Notes: generated by a model not told the origin, from the letters alone. A stretch of DNA of 18,190 bases from Spirogloea muscicola (GCA_009602725.1 WELB01000393.1:38558-56747), one strand, 5' to 3'; positions 8,431-17,505 are shown, counted from the stretch's first letter. A program made the numbers and translations.

Positions 8431-9350
8431 GATATTGCGCGCGTCCAGTGCGCGGCCAAGCCCTCCTCGGGAGTAGAGCGGTCGGCTGCTAAGGCAGCGG
8501 CTGCTGCAGAGCCAGCTGCTGCGGCAGTGGCTGCTGCGGAGCACGCCCAAGCTGGGCACACCCAAGAGGGGCACGCCCACGAGGGGCACACCCGAGCGGG
8601 GCACGCCCGAGCAGGGCATACTCAAGCGGGGCACGCCCAGGCGGGGCAGGCCCAAGAGGGACAGGGCAAGCTGGCAGACGGAGGCCAGGAGGGCTTGTCG
8701 GCTGGGGATCTGCAACGCGTTGCACTCCTCACTCAGGACCTGGCGGCTGTCCAGGCTGCAATGGACCCAGCTCCGCAGGGGCTATACCGTCTCCTTGAGA
8801 GGATGTGCGAGGAGCACCGCACCACCACTGCCCAGCTCCGCGCAGGACAGCGGCACGCTAGAGACCGACGCCGCAGGGCATCTGGTGTGCAGGAGCGGTG
8901 GAAACCCTGCGCATGGCCTTGCCAAGGCCCACGCACGAGGTCTATACTCCGGTCGGAACGACCGGGGTGGACTGCAGTCATGGCTCAGCGAGATGTCGGA
9001 GTGGCTGAATCCGATGCTGGTGGAGCGAGCACATTCGGAAGGTGCTCAGCACGCCGGCCATTGGGCGTGGCAAGCGTCCCCTGCTGGAGGCAGGTAGATC
9101 TGCAGAGGCAGAGCGGGACAGCAAGAGGTTGAACCCTAAGGAGGGCTCTAACGCTCGTTCCCATGGCGGCTTTCAGAAGCCACGCGTGACAGGTGCTGGC
9201 CCGCGGGTGGAAGGAGGTGGTGGCTGCTATGGCTGCGGCGCCCAGAGCCACCAATTCAGGGACTGCCCGGCGGCAGGTCCATCTTCCACGAGGCCACGAC
9301 CGATGGGCCGGGACAGGCGCAACTTCAAGGGCAAGTGTGAGTGCGTGACT
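8431..9350 (+). pseudogene. element B: gag with Gly-His repeats and zinc knuckle, internally deleted
   Basis: Frame 8431-9132 begins with an Ala-rich stretch and eight five-residue repeats (8539-8658), then a helical region with LLTQDLAAVQAAM and LYRLLERM. A shifted frame near 8930-9000 keeps GGLQSWLSEMSEWL, the counterpart of GGLNAWLAEILAW in element A. The frame from 9042 then resumes at the basic post-capsid tail (KRPLLEAG) and runs to a canonical C-x2-C-x4-H-x4-C zinc knuckle at 9225-9266 and FKGKC. About 150 capsid residues present in element A are missing between 9000 and 9070. Gag would form the particle; this copy cannot. Confidence 0.75.
8539..8658 (+). repeat. 8 x 15-bp tandem repeat encoding Gly-His-x-x-x units
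   Basis: Eight in-frame 15-bp units, mostly GGGCACRCCCRAGMG, encode EHAQA, GHTQE, GHAHE, GHTRA, GHARA, GHTQA, GHAQA and GQAQE. Most third-position changes are silent or conservative. The array lies in the gag N-terminal region, upstream of the helical segment. Confidence 0.9.
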
Positions 9351-9600
9351 CTTGCCCCTGGGAGCCATCTCATTATGCTATACGCACTTGAGCTGTTTTA
9401 TCTTGCTGGCATTGCTTGCGCGCCAACCAACATCTGGTCGTGCGCTCCATTTCTGCTTTATTACAAGGTCTGGAGGCCGGAGGACCTCTGTTTGTGTGAA
9501 TTGCCCACAATCACGTGCAATTGGCCGCTGATGTATATCTGAGCTGGCCTGAGAGTCGAAAGCTGGAGGAATGCCGTTCTTCACTGTGCCGCAGAGGCGC
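9351..9600 (+). pseudogene. element B: gag-protease spacer domain
   Basis: In the frame that reads LLQGLEAGGPLFV, then I-A-HNHVQLAADVYLSW, this matches the spacer of elements A and C. A TGA at 9497-9499 replaces the conserved tryptophan of the V-W motif. There are further frame changes toward 9600. Confidence 0.6.
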
Positions 9601-9667
9601 GGCGTAACTGATCAAGCTCCGCTAGGGACTTCGATGTTGTGCTCGCAAGAGGCGGGACAAAGGCTCC

Positions 9668-10069
9668 TTGGGCGTAGTGTTGAAGCCACTCAGCGTAGGC
9701 CTTACCCGACAGCAGTCAGTATATGTCGCTCGCACCCCATTCCTTGGTAGCAGTGTCCATGGGGGACACAGTATGCTTTTTGAGGGGCTGGATGCTGAGG
9801 CACCAGCTAGGATTCTCATAGACTCAGCGGCCTCAGTGTCCATCGTCAATAGGGATATGGTGTGCTCCACTGGCTTGCATTTGCAAGCAGATGGGTTACC
9901 TATAATGACATTGGCTGATGGCCACCCAATCGATGTGTTGGGCCTGTGCAAGGTTCCCATTCGCATCCAGCAATACAAAGCCGAAGTGCCTCGTTATGCA
10001 ATTTCGTTGACTGTCGCCTTTGATGTGATATTGGAGATGATTGGTGATGTGCGCATCAGCATGCCTTGA
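9668..10069 (+). pseudogene. element B: aspartic protease, active site D-S-A
   Basis: The 133-codon frame has the protease active-site block ARILIDSAASVSIV, then ADGHPIDVLGLCKVPIRIQ and AFDVIL. The active site is D-S-A-A at 9821-9832 instead of D-S/T-G-A. The second-half motif that should read DVILGDDWL is broken after DVIL. Elements A and C keep D-T-G-A, so the glycine loss is specific to this copy and probably inactivating. It lies downstream of gag in normal gypsy order. Confidence 0.75.
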
Positions 10070-10377
10070 CTTTGAACGCCAAACTTGCACTGTACAACGT
10101 GGCGCACGGCGCTTTGTCCGAGGCAAGCAGCTTCCTTGTGCACCGCCTGGCGGCAGGGGCTTCCATTCTGCTGTCCGCCATGCAGATGAAGCGTTTGATT
10201 CACAAGAACACTGTGCAGATTGATTTTCTTGTGATGGTGGCGTTGATTTACGAATCTAAGCCTGACTTGTGTGTGAATGCTGCGGATTCACATGGCGGGG
10301 TTCTTTATAAGCTTGCTGGAAGAGTTAGCGGATGTGTTTCCCGACTCTCTTTTGGACGGTCTATGGTGTCAGAGGGG
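10070..10377 (+). pseudogene. element B: protease tail and protease-RT linker, truncated
   Basis: Frames here encode DFERQTCTVQRGARRF (protease tail) and, at about 10311-10365, LLEELADVFPDSLLDGL, the linker leading into RT in gypsy pol. The coding match ends near 10377 at a junction with inverted RT sequence, so element B has no RT, RNase H or integrase in this window. Confidence 0.75.
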
Positions 10378-10418
10378 GGTCGACACGTATGCCGTCTTTG
10401 CCCACGACATGCCCAAGG
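10378..10418 (-). pseudogene. 40-bp inverted RT scrap
   Basis: On the minus strand this reads HVVGKDGIRVDP, the counterpart of HVVGKDGVRVDP in the element A RT (about 13505-13545). Its orientation is opposite to element B on its left. It ends exactly at the LTR that starts at 10419. Confidence 0.8.
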
Positions 10419-11422
10419 TGTGACATCTCTGCATCTAATCACACAGTCAGAGTCAGGGTATCCTGGTTTGGATTTGAGCATTAGGTGTTTTGGAGACAAC
10501 CCTCATACAGGAGAACGCCAACGCACATACGCGCACAGAGCGCAGCGGAAGTCTTACCCTGAGGCACCGCCCTAGGGCGATGACTCTACCAATAGACTAT
10601 CGGAGAGCCGGCAGGACCCGCAGCGATGAGCTGCGGCGACGGGCTGGCAGCAGGCGGCAGCAGTAGAGCTGTGGCGGCGGCGGCAGCAGCAAGCAGCAGC
10701 GGGGCTGGCTAGGCAGCAGCAGGGCTGTGTCTCTCTCGGGCGTTGTTCGGACGCCGGAGTCTGGCCAAGGCCTACTACTTATAGCGGTTCTCCTGCCACC
10801 CCTCCCATGAGGGTGTGACGAGGGTCGCCCCCAGGGCCCTCCCTCGGAGGGGCGGGCCTGACAAGGGGACACGATGAATACAAGAGGCTGGCACACAGGG
10901 CCAGAGGCCTGTAGAACGAGTCCAAGGGACTAGCGCCAAGAGGCCGGCGCGCGAGTCCAAGGGACTGGCGCGCTGCACAGTGACTAGCGCCAAGGAGGTG
11001 GCGCGCCAGGCCAATAGCCTGGCTCACGGGGCCAAGGGACTGAGGCCATGAGGACACAGGACCGAGGCCATGCGACCATGAGGCCAAGAGAGCTGGCCAA
11101 TCCGGCCAGCCCGCAGGGTACTGCTGAGGGAGAGCTGGCCCACCCGGCCAGCCCGCAGGGCGCTGGCCTGAGGGAGAGCTGGCTCACCCGGCCAGCCCGC
11201 AAGGCGCTGGCCTGAGGTAGAGCTGACCCACCCGGCCAGCTCGTAGGGCGTGAGCCCGAGGCGTGCGGACGGGGTACGGAACCCGGGACCTTCGAACCGT
11301 GCTTAGCTACACGGAGTGCAGCCTAAGTTACCCGACCGTTTGGGACTCCGAACGGTAGATACGCTACGCTCTTGTAAGGTTATCGCGCACCGTTAGCACT
11401 CTCAAACGGAGGTAACGCTACA
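10419..11422 (-). mobile_element. 3' LTR of element A (LTR2), 1004 bp
   Basis: It starts TGTGACATC and ends GCTACA on the plus strand. It is colinear with the solo LTR at 6082-6977, with the TATAAG box at 10778-10783 (minus) and an expanded 44-bp repeat array. Directly to its right on the minus strand is a polypurine tract, so it is the 3' LTR of the minus-strand element. The left flank (CAAGG) has no matching copy to the right of the LTR at 17505. Its U3 half does not match the U3 of the 5' LTR. Confidence 0.9.
11088..11261. repeat. four tandem 44-bp U3 repeats in LTR2
   Basis: Four direct copies of a unit starting GAGAGCTGG with a CACCCGGCCAGCCCGCAGGG core, totalling 174 bp. LTR1 has two copies. 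The outer copies are the most diverged and the inner two nearly identical, which fits expansion from the middle. Confidence 0.85.
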
Positions 11423-11436
11423 TACCTCCCCACTTT
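11423..11436 (-). promoter_or_regulatory. polypurine tract of element A
   Basis: The minus strand reads AAAGTGGGGAGGTA immediately before the TGTAGC start of the 3' LTR. The position and purine content fit the primer for plus-strand DNA synthesis in LTR retrotransposons. Confidence 0.75.
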
Positions 11437-11437
11437 G

Positions 11438-11806
11438 GTGTTCACGTCCTCGGGAACAACAAGCGATCACAACAAGTACCCAGGGTGTTAAGCCGGTGGG
11501 CGAGCACCTTCTAAGCCCGGCGGGAAGGTTTTGGACGACGGAGAGAAGAGGCTTGGCCTCCTGCCCAATACTGCTGGACGTGGGAAGGGCAATGGGCAAG
11601 ATTGGCCGCTGGTTCCCAGGTATTGTGCTCAGGCCCAAGCCGAGCCACTTGACGAGGTACTCACGGGTTCTACGACGCCCACGGATTATGTCCCGGTGTG
11701 ATAAAATCTCCTCCACTTGAAACTCCTCCTCCTGGCCGACCAGGCGCATGACACGGAAAGGTCCAACCCACTTTGGTAGCAACTTAGGCGAACCGACAGC
11801 CCGCAA
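11438..11806 (-). pseudogene. element A: GPF module and chromodomain
   Basis: On the minus strand: PKLLPKWVGPFRVMRLVG (the GPY/F module of the integrase C-terminus), then EEFQVEEILSHRDI and RTREYLVKWLGLG, a chromodomain. A frameshift after LGLG removes the expected H-N-T-W-E-P block from the frame, though it can be read in another frame. The usual barrel segment between GPF and chromodomain is missing. The chromodomain places the element among chromoviruses, which target histone marks when integrating. Confidence 0.85.
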
Positions 11807-11815
11807 GACTAAGTG

Positions 11816-12558
11816 CTAAATGCTCAATAGCACTTGGGCACCGACGTCGAAGGATACATGCCTGCGACGGCGATCAGCAAACTGCTTTTGCCGGTCCTGA
11901 GCAATTGTCAAGAATTGCTTAGCCCTCCGCTGAGCTGCCAGAAGATCACCGGTGAAGCTTACAGCGGCTGGAACGCGCTCCGGCCTCCCCACCTGCAAAG
12001 GTGATCGGGGATGCTGACCATAATTCGGGAAGAAGGGTGTATTTTGTAGAGTCATGAAAGGCATTGTTCACAGCATACTCCGCTGGAGCAAGATACACAT
12101 CCCAGTCAGTTTGACTGGGATTTACAAAGCGCCTGAGCATGTCTTCCAAAGCCCGATTCATCCATTCGATCTGACCGTCAGTCTAGGGGTGGAAAGCCGT
12201 GAACATGGATTGCTTCGTGCCAAGAAGCCTGCACACTGCCTTCCAGAAGTGACCCGTGAAGCGAGGATCGCGGCCACCAAAAGAGAACTCGATGCGCTTG
12301 GGTACGCCGTGCAGTTTCCATACGCGGTTCACAGATATGCCAGCAAATTCCTGCGGACACCTGTGTGGTCATAGGTACAAAGTGCACCATTTTACTCAAA
12401 CGATCCACAAACACGACAATGGCGTCATAGCCGTTGCGCATCTTGGGCAACTGGGTGATGAAATCCACACTGACATCAGACCGCGCGGGAATAGTAAAAG
12501 GTTGGAGCAACCCGGCAGGCTGGTGAGAGCGTGCCCTACAACCGCTGGCAGGTGGCAC
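11816..12558 (-). pseudogene. element A: integrase catalytic core and C-terminal part
   Basis: Minus-strand frames in order: SVDFITQLPKM with the first catalytic Asp near 12465; a GRDPRFTGHFW block in a shifted frame with the second Asp; TDGQIEWMNRALEDMLRRF near 12170 with the catalytic Glu; then DWDVYLAPAEYAVNNAFHDST and a basic KQFADRRRRH tail. Two CAG-to-TAG type stops interrupt it, one before TDGQ at 12183-12185 and one at 11818-11820. The D-D-E residues survive, but the frame does not. Confidence 0.85.
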
Positions 12559-12985
12559 AAGTCTTCACAAAAGACTTTAAGTGAATTGACAAGCGCGGCC
12601 ACAAAAAGAGAAGCTGGATAGCTTTCTTTGTCTCCCCCACACCCAAATGACCACTGTACGGAGGCCCATGCATCTCTTGCATGATGCTAGTGCGCAGGGC
12701 ATCGCAGTTGGCCACCACAATGGCGTCACCTCGCCACCAGAAGCCTCGGTCATGTACTACTGTGCATGGTTTGGTTGCAGATGCGAAGCAAGGGTCTGTG
12801 CCATGCCCATCACGAATACGCACATACAGCTCAGAGAGGTTGGTGGTGCTTTGCGCTGCGGCCCCACGGGTAGGCCGCACGTCTGCAGTCTGAACCCTTG
12901 TGGCACACAAGACAGGCACCATAGCAGCCCCTACAATGTTGCGGCTCACCGGGTCCGCCACATTGATTCTTCCAGGGCGGTACAA
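12536..12985 (-). pseudogene. element A: integrase zinc-binding (H2C2) domain
   Basis: The 149-codon frame starts at the post-RNase H connection (PGRINVADPVSR, the usual N-x-x-ADxLSR position). It ends with H-G-x3-SGHLGVGETKKAIQ, an FLWPRL block and C-A-T-C-Q-R, the H-H-C-C zinc finger of gypsy integrases. The order relative to RNase H (right) and core (left) is canonical. A stop after CQRL separates it from the core. Confidence 0.85.
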
Positions 12986-13391
12986 CCACTGGTTGTGCTG
13001 TGCTCTCAGCCCACCGAGCTTGACGCCTGCTCAATTGCTGCTGTGTGTGAAAGTAGGTCAACGGGCAATGATCCGTTACGACCGCAAATTCGACACCCTC
13101 GAGATAGCATCGCCACACACGGAGGGCGTGCACACTCGTAGTATAATTTCGCTCTGCAAGACTGAGCAGGCGACTTTCGAATGCTACGGGATGACCCTCC
13201 TGCAGGAGAACGGCACCAATGCCGATCAAAGAGGCGTCACATACGACTTCATATGGCACGCCTTCTCGAGGCAAAGCCAAAACGGGTGGTGATACCAGGA
13301 CCCGTTTTATATCCTCAAATGCCTTCTGGCATTCGGACGTCCACCCCCAGGGTATGTCCTTACGAGTGAGCTTCGTAAGAGGAGATGCCAT
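12986..13391 (-). pseudogene. element A: RNase H with deleted glutamate region
   Basis: The frame 12831-13391 reads AFEDIKRVLVSPPVLALP (thumb-connection), YEVVCDAS (first catalytic Asp), GAVLLQEGHPVAFESRLL, AERNYTT, then directly HALRVWRCYLEG and VVTDHCPL. The segment that normally carries the catalytic Glu between NYTT and HALR is missing, about eight codons near 13134. RNase H activity would be lost. Element A is the only RNase H in the window. Confidence 0.85.
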
Positions 13392-14290
13392 GCTTCCATA
13401 TTCCTTGAAGGAATTTTCGGAAATAGTTTGCGAATCCCAAAAAGGAACGCAACTGCGGCACAGTCCGCGGCACAGGCCAGTCGTTTACTGCTACTGTATT
13501 TTTGGGGTCGACGCGCACCCCGTCTTTGCCCACCACATGCCCTAAGTACGTTAATTCGGGCTGGTTGAATACACACTTGGAGGCATTGGCATACAAATGT
13601 TTTTCACGTAGCAACTGCAGAAATTTCCGCAGGTGGCGTACATGATCCTCAGGCGTTTTACTGAACACCCAGTATGTCATCCAGATAGACCAGCACGAAG
13701 TCATACAAAAGGGGGCCAAAGACGTTAATCATCACTGCCTGAAACGTGGCAGGTGCGTTGGTCAGACCAAAAGTCAGCACCTTGAACTGGAAGTGTTCGA
13801 CAAGCGTACAAATCGCTGACTTCGGAACGTCCTCAGGAGTGATACGAATTCGATCTTACCCTCTCTGCAATTCGAGGGGCTGAACACTTCAGCTTCCGAA
13901 AACGATCGAAGAGATCATCGATACGAGGCAACGGGTATCGGTTCTTGACAGTGAACTTGTTGAGGGCTCGGTAGTTGATGCATATCCGGACACTACCCTC
14001 CTTCTTCTTAACGAAGAGGATAGGTGCACCTTATGGGGACTGCGAGGGCTCAATGCGGCCTTCACGGAGCAAGTCCGTCACTTGGGATTGCCTCTCCCGT
14101 ATTTCGAGAGGACTCAGTCGATACATGGGACGGTACGGCGGCACAGCGCCAGGCTCCAATGGAATTGTATGAGCCACGCCTCGATGGGGAGGCATCCGTC
14201 TGGAAGTGCATCCGGGAACACATCCGAATACTCTGCCAACAACTTAGTCAAGAGCCGGACTACGTGAGGCCACGATGCTCACTTCAGAGT
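13392..14290 (-). pseudogene. element A: reverse transcriptase with multiple lesions
   Basis: Read on the minus strand from 14290 down: a DVFPDALPDG linker, SP[14 protein letters not shown], [46 protein letters not shown] and the palm motif YLDD at 13676-13687, then KTPEDHVRHL and YLGHVVGKDG. Lesions I can place: an extra base near 14257, a missing base near 14198, a TAA at 14031-14033, a frame change and a TAA at 13856-13858 in the G-Y-H-Q block, and an extra G at 13668-13670 just after YLDD-I-L. Gene order matches Ty3/gypsy. It is non-functional. Confidence 0.9.
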
Positions 14291-14436
14291 CAGGGGGAGA
14301 CTCAGCATTCACAACACCCAAATATGTAGCCGAAGCTGATTGTTTGCGAAGGAGCTTCTTCATCCGCACAGCTGAAACCCGCAGAGAAGAGTCTTGCATG
14401 GGTGGTGGTACACAGGAATTGTCGACGTTGTGCAAT

Positions 14437-15207
14437 TCAGAATGACGAGGACCGGCCGACACAAACGTGCTGTGTACAATCAAGCACGGACGCTGTGGCA
14501 CAGAGCCAATCATCACCTAAGACTACATCAAAGGCAGACGACAAATCAATGACTTGACAAGACACAACCGTCTCGTAGCTTTGGATGCGAAGGGGCACTT
14601 TGCAAAGGCCCAAGACTTCAATATTTTGACCATTGGCCATTGTAACTTGCAATACATCAATGGGTTGCACAGGCAAGCCATTGTTACACATAAAAGTCTT
14701 ACTAGCACAGGATACGAAAGCACCTGTGTCTATAAGGATCTGGGCTGGTTGACCAGCCGCTATGACGGTAAACAGCATACTTGGCGTCGAAGCACAAAGT
14801 GCGACGTCACCTGCAGAAGGAAGACCGAATTTGCGAACTACATAGACGAGAAGTTTCCTGGGTGATCCAGCAGCACCAGGTACGACGTGGGAATGGCCTG
14901 CTGTGTAGCGACAGAGCAAGGACAGGCCCGGTGGTGGTGGAGAATTCAGTCCTCGCCTGCATCGGACGATGAAAAACACAGGGTCGTCAGCCCTATGATG
15001 ATTCTTCACCCACTTCAGATACATTTGAGCAGCTGATTGCACCTGGTTGCGGGGAACCCAGACAATAAGGGGACCACCTTTCACCAAAGCTTGCATTAGC
15101 GTATGCAGGGAGCGTAATACGGGGGCAGGAAATTGCGGACAAGCATGTCCTACATGGTCAAATAGCATTCTCACATCATGCAGTTGAGGACTCCACACAG
15201 TACTCAA
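14437..15207 (-). CDS. element A: gag tail/spacer and aspartic protease ORF, 256 aa
   Basis: This is one of the two long open pol/gag frames that survive. Residues about 28-83 form the shared spacer (VLRSLHTLMQAL, GGPLIVWVPRNQVQSAAQMY, DDPVFFIV). A proline-rich stretch follows. The protease starts near residue 140, with LIDTGAFVSCASK (active-site Asp 160, codon 14728-14730) and AFDVVLGDDWL. The ATG at 15207 overlaps the end of the gag frame and may only be an internal methionine of a former gag-pol fusion. The protease would mature Gag-Pol, but the element as a whole is dead. Confidence 0.8.
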   Translation of the reverse strand: MSTVWSPQLHDVRMLFDHVGHACPQFPAPVLRSLHTLMQALVKGGPLIVWVPRNQVQSAAQMYLKWVKNHHRADDPVFFIVRCRRGLNSPPPPGLSLLCRYTAGHSHVVPGAAGSPRKLLVYVVRKFGLPSAGDVALCASTPSMLFTVIAAGQPAQILIDTGAFVSCASKTFMCNNGLPVQPIDVLQVTMANGQNIEVLGLCKVPLRIQSYETVVSCQVIDLSSAFDVVLGDDWLCATASVLDCTQHVCVGRSSSF

Positions 15208-16372
15208 TGAAAGGCACTCACGTTTGCCCTTGCCTTTATACTGCCCCTTGGGGCTGGGTGGAGTGGATTTTCTTGATGAGGGGTGCTTGGGAGCTTGGGT
15301 ACAATCACGGATGCGATGGCCCTTCTGGCCACACCGGTAGCAAGCGCGGTCTTCCTCGGGACAAAGGTCGCGGGCTTGGTTGGGCGCCGTGGCCCCACAT
15401 AGGGCTTGCGAGTGGTGCTTGGCATACTACTGGAGCGACGCTTCGAAGATGAAGGCGCAGCCGGGTCGACGACTTCTGCCAGGGGACGCTTGCGGGGATA
15501 CATGGCGAAAGTGATGCGCGCCTGCTCAATCAAGCGGTCCAAAGTGTCCACTGGCTGGAAGGTTACAGCATCCAATTGGGCAAGGAGGGCCACGTGCTCG
15601 GGCAGCCCTGCCTTAAACCTCTGGCACTGGTCAGCGTTATCCATGGGCTTGGTGCTGAGTTTCGACAACAGCATGTGGAACCGCCGCACATAGTCGTCAA
15701 AATCGTTGTTTCTTATGCGGATGACATCCAGCTCGTTACACGCATTGAGCTCGGCGTGCACTTCGCCATACATGCTTGACAACGATCTTACAAAGAAATC
15801 CCAATGATTATACACTACGGGGGTGGATGATTTTTTCACACTTTCCCACCACTGGGCGGGATCGCCTGAGAGGTTCGTAGCCGCAAGCCCAACACGGTGT
15901 TGTGCGCCGGTGCTACACTGTACGAACCACGCAAGAATCTCTGCAAGCCAAGCGTTGAGGCCGCCGCGGAAGGATTGCCCACTGAATTTGGCCGGTGAGG
16001 CGGGCTTGGCACGCCCCACCTGCGACTCACGGATTTTGGCCTTCAGTTTGCGGACACGCTTTTCGCCCTTGGTTACTTGGGCGACAAGCGCTTGCACTTC
16101 TCCAGCAGCGCTCCCGAGAAGGAAGCCACTGCAGGGTCCCCACACACCGGGACCGCAGCCTCGTGGAGCTCCTGAAGGCGCGCATTGCGCCGGACGTCGT
16201 CGGAGGTCAGGACGTCCACAGCCGTCGCCTGGAGCTCCCCTAGATCGTCGGCAAGGTCCTCGACCTCAAGAGGTCGAACAGCTGGTGGAGGAGGACTAGG
16301 GCATGTACTGGAGTCCGGCGACTCCATGCCTGGTACCACATACTGACGGATCGAGTCAGATGCGGCAAACAT
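15204..16372 (-). pseudogene. element A: gag (capsid and nucleocapsid), two frameshifts
   Basis: The likely start is the Met at 16372 (MFAASDSIRQYV). An N-terminal acidic helical part is followed by a frame change between about 16085 and 16140. The long frame 15204-16145 then holds KGEKRVRKLKAKI (coiled-coil character), GGLNAWLAEILAW, NHWDFFVRSLSSMYGEVH, DDYVRRFHMLL, QRFKAGLPEHV and LDRLIEQARITFAMYP (Retrotrans_gag capsid). A one-base loss near 15359 puts the zinc knuckle at 15301-15342 (CYRCGQKGHRIRDC) out of frame with the capsid. Gag packages the RNA. This is the most complete gag in the window and the reference for the deletion in element B. Confidence 0.88.
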
Positions 16373-16855
16373 ATCGAGGATCCATACTGGCAAGAAGTAC
16401 TCAGAAGGACTGGTGCCCCAGACCCACAAGCAATCAAGACAGCACATGCGTCATAGCTCCAAACCACGAAGCTGTACGAGCAGCAAGAGGGAGGGACCAG
16501 AAGTGAACGAACCGACCAAATCCTGGCATACGGTCAGACTTTGCCGCCCATTGGCGACCGGGTTCACTTCCGTGCCGTACTGGCCGGCAATCCGCCGGTC
16601 ACAGGTGGTTTACGCTGGTCAGACCTGACACGATAGCTTGTTTCCGGGACGAAGAGCCGCTTAGCATCTCAAGGGCCCCGTACGTGGATGTCGAAGGCGA
16701 GAGGGTGGCACACGTGCCGCTTTGCCAATGACAGATCCACGTCTACGCTGCAAAATTCACTCGAAAGAGGAAATGTAGTCCAGAATACAGAGGGATCCAT
16801 GTACTGTCAGCAGTAAAACACAACCTTTTACTTGACTGGCTAGATGCAAGAACAC
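16373..16855 (-). other. element A leader (untranslated region)
   Basis: About 480 bp between the primer-binding site and the gag start. No gene is recognisable. The part from 16678 to 16855 is duplicated, with moderate divergence, at 17506-17684. Such leaders hold dimerisation and packaging signals; none is identified here. Confidence 0.7.
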
Positions 16856-16866
16856 CTCTGATACCA
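16856..16866 (-). promoter_or_regulatory. primer-binding site for initiator Met tRNA
   Basis: The minus strand reads TGGTATCAGAG one base after the LTR end (GATGTCACA, T). This is complementary to the 3' end of plant-type initiator tRNA-Met, the usual primer of Ty3/gypsy and Ty1/copia elements in plants. Confidence 0.9.
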
Positions 16867-16867
16867 A

Positions 16868-17505
16868 TGTGACATCTCTGCATCTAAACACACAGTTAGA
16901 GTCAGGGTGTCCTGGTTTGGATTCGAGCATAGGCCGTTTTGGAGAACCCTCATACAGGAGAACGCCAATGCGCACAGAACGCAGCGGAAGTCTTACACTG
17001 AGGCACCGCCCTAGGGCGGTGACTCTACCAATAGACTTACGGAGACCCGGCAGGGCCCGCAGCGATGAGCTGCGGCGACGGGCTGGCAGCAGGCGGCAGC
17101 AGCAAAGCTGTGGCGGCGGCGGCAGCAGCAGACAGCAGCGGGGCTGGCTATGCAGCAGCGGGCTGTGTCTCCCTCGGGCGTTGGTCCGACTGAGCAGTCT
17201 GGCCTCGGCCGGCTACAGGATAGCGTTCCACCTGCCACCCCTCCCCCGAGGGTGTTATGAGGGTCGTCCCGGGGCCCACCTTCGGAAGGACGGGCCCAAC
17301 AATGGAACACGAAATAGCGTGTGTGACGAGGGGAGCCCCAAGGGCCCACCCTCGGCGGGGCTCGCCCAAGAGCGAGCCCGACATCGGGAATAGCCACACA
17401 GGGTGCAGCGGATCGACCGGCACCGTAGACACGCCCCAACGGTGACGAGACGACACTGAAAGGTTTCCCGCAACGTTGGCACGCCCTAACGGCGAGAACG
17501 TTACA
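16868..17505 (-). mobile_element. 5' LTR of element A (LTR3), 638 bp
   Basis: It starts TGTGACATC and ends ACGTTACA on the plus strand, with a primer-binding site on its left. The R-U5 half matches LTR1 and LTR2 well (Gly/Gln-codon-like GCAGCAG tracts and a CGATGAGCTGCGGCGACGGG block). The U3 half is different: it lacks the 44-bp repeats and the clear TATA box and has its own hairpin at 17358-17379. Only the last 35-40 bases again resemble the others. It is followed directly by a second leader copy. Confidence 0.88.
17358..17379. repeat. hairpin in LTR3 U3
   Basis: GGGCTCGC, a 6-nt loop, then GCGAGCCC: eight-base arms that match exactly. It is absent from LTR1 and LTR2. Confidence 0.7.

Noticed and set aside
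8539-8658. CRISPR-like array
   Set aside because: The units are 15 bp with no spacers and lie in a coding frame in a eukaryotic retroelement.
12647-13141. 164-codon plus-strand frame
   Set aside because: It is antisense to the element A integrase zinc finger and RNase H, which carry clear family motifs.
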